From UBA1573 sp034005165 (GTDB taxonomy: Bacteria; Pseudomonadota; Alphaproteobacteria; Micavibrionales; Micavibrionaceae), in the NCBI GenBank assembly GCA_034005165.1, contig JAVEVE010000002.1:62001-126000 (forward strand): a stretch of 64,000 nucleotides of DNA, given 5' to 3'. Positions 62,301 to 64,000 of this stretch are shown piece after piece (position 1 is the stretch's first letter; each line of letters starts with the position of its first letter). A program made the translations under genes and the position numbers. The notes under the pieces were generated by a model. That model was not told the DNA's origin, did not search any database, and worked only from the letters and a program-made list of their open reading frames with translations.

Positions 62301-62736
62301 TCAATTCATCACGCTTCAAATGTTCCGGCAGAATAGAGTATTTGCAAGGCCCGAAGAATGCGGATTGTGCGCCCAGTGCAAATAGATTGATAAAGGATAA
62401 CACAAGAGATCCGGTCATGAGAGAGGCTGCACCCAGAAGGGCGATAGCAATCTCGACCAGCTTGATATGGCGCATCACGGTATTTTTGGGGAATTTATCC
62501 GCAAGTTGGCCTCCCATAGCCGAGAATAGGAAGAACGGTAAAACAAGAGTTCCAGCAGCTGCTGTTGTTAACAGGCTTTGCGTTTGGGCGTCCATCCCTG
62601 TTTGGGTTGCAACGCGATAAAGGATAAGAACGATAAGCGCATTCTTGAATAAATTATCATGAAATGCCCCTAGGAACTGCGTTACAAATAAAGGAAGAAA
62701 GCGTTTATCACGCATTAAAAGAAACTGGCTGTTCAT
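59320..62736 (-). CDS. aas: Trimodular MFS/acyltransferase/acyl-ACP synthetase (LplT-Aas fusion)
   Basis: 1138 residues. Residues 1-420 are an MFS-type lysophospholipid flippase like LplT (FLGAFHDNLFKNALIVL, GGQLADKFPKNTV). Residues 430-625 form a PlsC-type acyltransferase with NHVSLLDPP (HX4D) and FPEGRLTSTG. From about 650 an AMP-binding ligase follows with VLFTSGSEGAPKG, EGYGATETSP and the DTGDIV block. In one chain this would flip lysophosphatidylethanolamine inward and reacylate it, the job split between LplT and Aas in E. coli. Convergent with the adhesin gene, whose stop is five bases away, with no terminator between. Lipase-like gene precedes it. Confidence 0.93.
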   Translation of the reverse strand: MNSQFLLMRDKRFLPLFVTQFLGAFHDNLFKNALIVLILYRVATQTGMDAQTQSLLTTAAAGTLVLPFFLFSAMGGQLADKFPKNTVMRHIKLVEIAIALLGAASLMTGSLVLSFINLFALGAQSAFFGPCKYSILPEHLKRDELIGGNALLNTGTFLAILLGTIVGTIVMAQEHGEFPIGILMVITALIGYGASRFIPQCVAANPSIKFNPNIATDTYQVLKYGFSQGKDITLTMLGKGWFFFVGSLFLSQFPNYVKGTLQAEETVLTFFTVLFSVGIGLGGLLNNRLLHGAVTAAFVPIAAIGLTVGSLDLYWATAHVARLPDGALMGFSEFMSHPTHWRLILDVTLIAAFGGLYVVPLAAILQDRTPEETRAQVMAGSAIVDSLFMVVSAVVASALIATGWSVTELFYGFALANLAVAVYICRLLPDYLFKTILQGLFKLLYRVEIRGIENVEKAGPRAVIVGNHVSLLDPPLLAAFLPGRPMFAVNTQVSQWWWVRPFLKLVDAFPIDPTNPYSIKAMIRKVEEDRHLVIFPEGRLTSTGSLMKIYDGPGLIADKAEAMILPIRIDGAQYTGFARLRHKLPFKRFPKITITIMEPLSFKIDETLKGRARRMAASRQLYDVLEDMMLQSTDTERTLWEALLNAEMLQGEDFICAEDVEFKPMRYADLIKKSKVLGAYLNEHTRKAETVGVLLPNSLGAVVSFFALQSGLRVPAMLNFTMGSQALCSACVTGDIRMVLTSRRFVEMGKLQGLVDALSQQIKVIYLEDLSKSIGLLHKLNAFCSICHDEVDPHTPAVVLFTSGSEGAPKGVVLSHANLLSNIAQLSSRVAFNRQDIVFNCLPMFHSFGMTGGTLLPLLSGVKTFLYPNPLHVRIVPELVYATNATILFGTDTFLNGYARMANPYDFYGVRYIFAGAEKVKESTRKLYMDKFGVRILEGYGATETSPVIAVNSPMHTKDGTVGRVLSGMTLHLEEVPGVDEGGRLFVQGPNVMLGYYKDDKPGILQPPEGGWHDTGDIVCVDAEGFIRILGRAKRFAKIAGEMVSLSVVETMASALWPDHMSAVVAVPDSKKGEQLVLLTTQDGATRSHISSYASSNGIPALAVPATVLTVGKIPVLGTGKTDYTAVKELAESLIAVK

Positions 62737-62742
62737 AAAAAA

Positions 62743-63405
62743 TTATCCTCTTTCAAAAGAACCTGTTTTTATAAATGAAATAATTTGTCGGGATACGTCT
62801 CGCCGATAAATCATAAATGTATGCGATGTTTTTAATGAAATATGGTCTTTCATATCGGGCAGCTTCGTACTATCCACGGAAACGCGTCCGTCATGATCTC
62901 CTTTGATCCAGATGCAGGAAAGAGGGTACAGCCATTTTACAGTCCCGGCAAGAATTCCGACCTCGTAATAACAGGGGTAAAGCCGTGTTTTCCGGTGATG
63001 TGTTGTTAGTTCCTGTCCCGCAGGACCAAAAAACCATTTATAAAGTCTGAAATCCTTGAAGGCATCAGCAAGTTCGCTCCCCTGATTTGGAGATCCCAGC
63101 ATGACAACACGCCCAACTTTATCGGGATCAATCCTGTCCTTATATTTGGCAAGAGTTTCGCGGATAACAAGTCCCCCCATGGAATGGCCAATGAAGTGGA
63201 TTTTGCCATAGGAATTAAGATCAGTTGGTTCAAGATAGGTTGTATAAAACCAGTCTGCCAGCGCATCGAGTGGCAGTGTGGTAGAGGGATAGGACAGCGC
63301 AGTTGCATCAAACCCGGATTTTTGCAAACGGTTTTGTAAATAGATGAGAGAGTAGCGATTCAAGGCTATTCCATGGAGCAAAAAGACTTTTTCTTTACCG
63401 CTCAT
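62743..63405 (-). CDS. Alpha/beta-hydrolase of lipase/PGAP1 type
   Basis: 220 residues. Oxyanion-hole strand VFLLHGIALN, nucleophile elbow GHSMGG (Ser), acidic residue in IKGDHDGRVSVDST and catalytic His in TSHTFMIY. The AHLGSPNQGSE-like segment (VVMLGSPNQGSELADAF) is typical of bacterial triacylglycerol lipase and PGAP1-like families. No signal peptide, so intracellular. Its start overlaps the stop of the DUF2339 gene (TAATG), and the Aas-like gene follows six bases later, so the three form one operon with a membrane lipid theme. Confidence 0.88.
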   Translation of the reverse strand: MSGKEKVFLLHGIALNRYSLIYLQNRLQKSGFDATALSYPSTTLPLDALADWFYTTYLEPTDLNSYGKIHFIGHSMGGLVIRETLAKYKDRIDPDKVGRVVMLGSPNQGSELADAFKDFRLYKWFFGPAGQELTTHHRKTRLYPCYYEVGILAGTVKWLYPLSCIWIKGDHDGRVSVDSTKLPDMKDHISLKTSHTFMIYRRDVSRQIISFIKTGSFERG

Positions 63406-64000
63406 TACGTACGGTTCTCCTGATCGAGTTTTGACATGTACCGTGTATAAAAGCTACTTAATCCAATTAAGCTTATGCCGAGCCCGAGGAATGAAAATAC
63501 CTTATAAATCCCCTCGAGATGGGATGAGTCAATCAGGAAGACCTTGCCGATTGTTAAAGCCAGAAAGGCAAGTGCGGCAATGCGGACGGGTTTGTCCTGA
63601 CATTTGATGCCATATGCCAGAAGGCCCATTCCGGTAATCATCCACGCTACAGAATAAAGATACATCTCGATATTCTCGACAGGATTTTTTGTTAGGATAT
63701 CAGGAGAAAAGAGCTGGCGAATGTTCAATGTAACAAGAGCCAACAAGAAAATCAGAATAAGCCCCCGATAAATATAGGTCAAAAATGGCATGCGAGAGAG
63801 TCCGATACAAAATTTATTGGAAAACAATGCAAGGCCAAGGCCCAATCCATAGATAAATGTCGCCCCATTGAGAACTGGAAGCGCACCGATATGTTGTAAC
63901 CTATCGAAAACAGGATTATTCCCGATCAGATCAAAGAAAAATATCCGGAGCAATGCAGTGAATATCAGGGCATTAGATAAGAAGCGAAGGGAGCCTTTAT
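63405..64000 (-). CDS. DUF2339-family membrane protein, partial (5' end beyond the window)
   Basis: The frame is open to the right edge; about 198 codons of the C-terminal part are visible, so only the end of what is usually a very large polytopic protein is seen. Five or six membrane segments are present and the last 60 residues (IAALAFLALTIGKVFLIDSSHLEGIYKVFSFLGLG) match the conserved C-terminus of DUF2339 proteins. An internal TTG at 63953 is not the real start. Function unknown. Followed by the lipase-like gene with a four-base overlap. Confidence 0.8.
   Translation of the reverse strand, partial: KGSLRFLSNALIFTALLRIFFFDLIGNNPVFDRLQHIGALPVLNGATFIYGLGLGLALFSNKFCIGLSRMPFLTYIYRGLILIFLLALVTLNIRQLFSPDILTKNPVENIEMYLYSVAWMITGMGLLAYGIKCQDKPVRIAALAFLALTIGKVFLIDSSHLEGIYKVFSFLGLGISLIGLSSFYTRYMSKLDQENRT

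Overview
The window reads as a chromosome segment of a motile, chemotactic, Gram-negative alphaproteobacterium of middling GC. Support comes from a trimeric alphaproteobacterial-type porin, flagellar stator genes, a chemoreceptor, a class Ia ribonucleotide reductase, a type II isocitrate dehydrogenase and the general look of GuaA, GuaB, AccBC, TrpBA and GlyQS. The exact order cannot be fixed from the sequence alone. I see no rRNA, tRNA, CRISPR array, transposase, integrase or prophage.

Left part (1-19.5 kb): a divergent deaminase fragment, guaA, an AT-rich orphan gene, a HAD phosphatase, two small secreted RcnB-like proteins, an aldehyde dehydrogenase, guaB, a DUF1223 protein, an unusual isocitrate dehydrogenase whose cofactor motif looks NAD-type, a YbaL-like cation/proton antiporter, motA/motB-like stator genes, and nrdA and nrdB. 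The two nrd genes are on opposite strands, separated by two unrelated genes, and each is preceded by a pair of NrdR-like boxes.

Middle part (19.5-47 kb): rlmE; a compact row of M48 chaperone-protease, two DsbA-like thioredoxins, a PCuAC copper chaperone, a HAD phosphatase and aroQ (envelope redox/copper theme); accB-accC-aat-ribF; on the other strand trpB-trpA-mutL; then rplK-rplA and secE-nusG. The normally contiguous secE-nusG-rplK-rplA block is split by about 5 kb holding a methyltransferase-like gene, a porin, a chemoreceptor and a periplasmic sensor-domain protein. A MacA-like adaptor plus LolCE/LolD-like ABC exporter and glyQ-glyS follow.

Right part (47-64 kb): the most distinctive region. 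A degenerate histone-deacetylase-fold protein precedes a tight operon of a TolC-like lipoprotein, a HlyD-type adaptor, a GAF-HlyD fusion and a PqqD-like/M50 zinc metalloprotease/HlyD fusion, followed directly by a 1661-residue adhesin-like protein with an LEPR-XLL-like N-terminus, a LamG-like domain, cadherin-type repeats, a duplicated 375-378-residue module and a C-type lectin domain. No ABC ATPase is present in this operon. I infer a non-canonical export and surface-display system in which a membrane-embedded protease stands where a type I system would have its ATPase. The window ends with a trimodular lysophospholipid acyltransferase (Aas/LplT-like), a lipase-fold hydrolase and the 3' part of a DUF2339 membrane protein.
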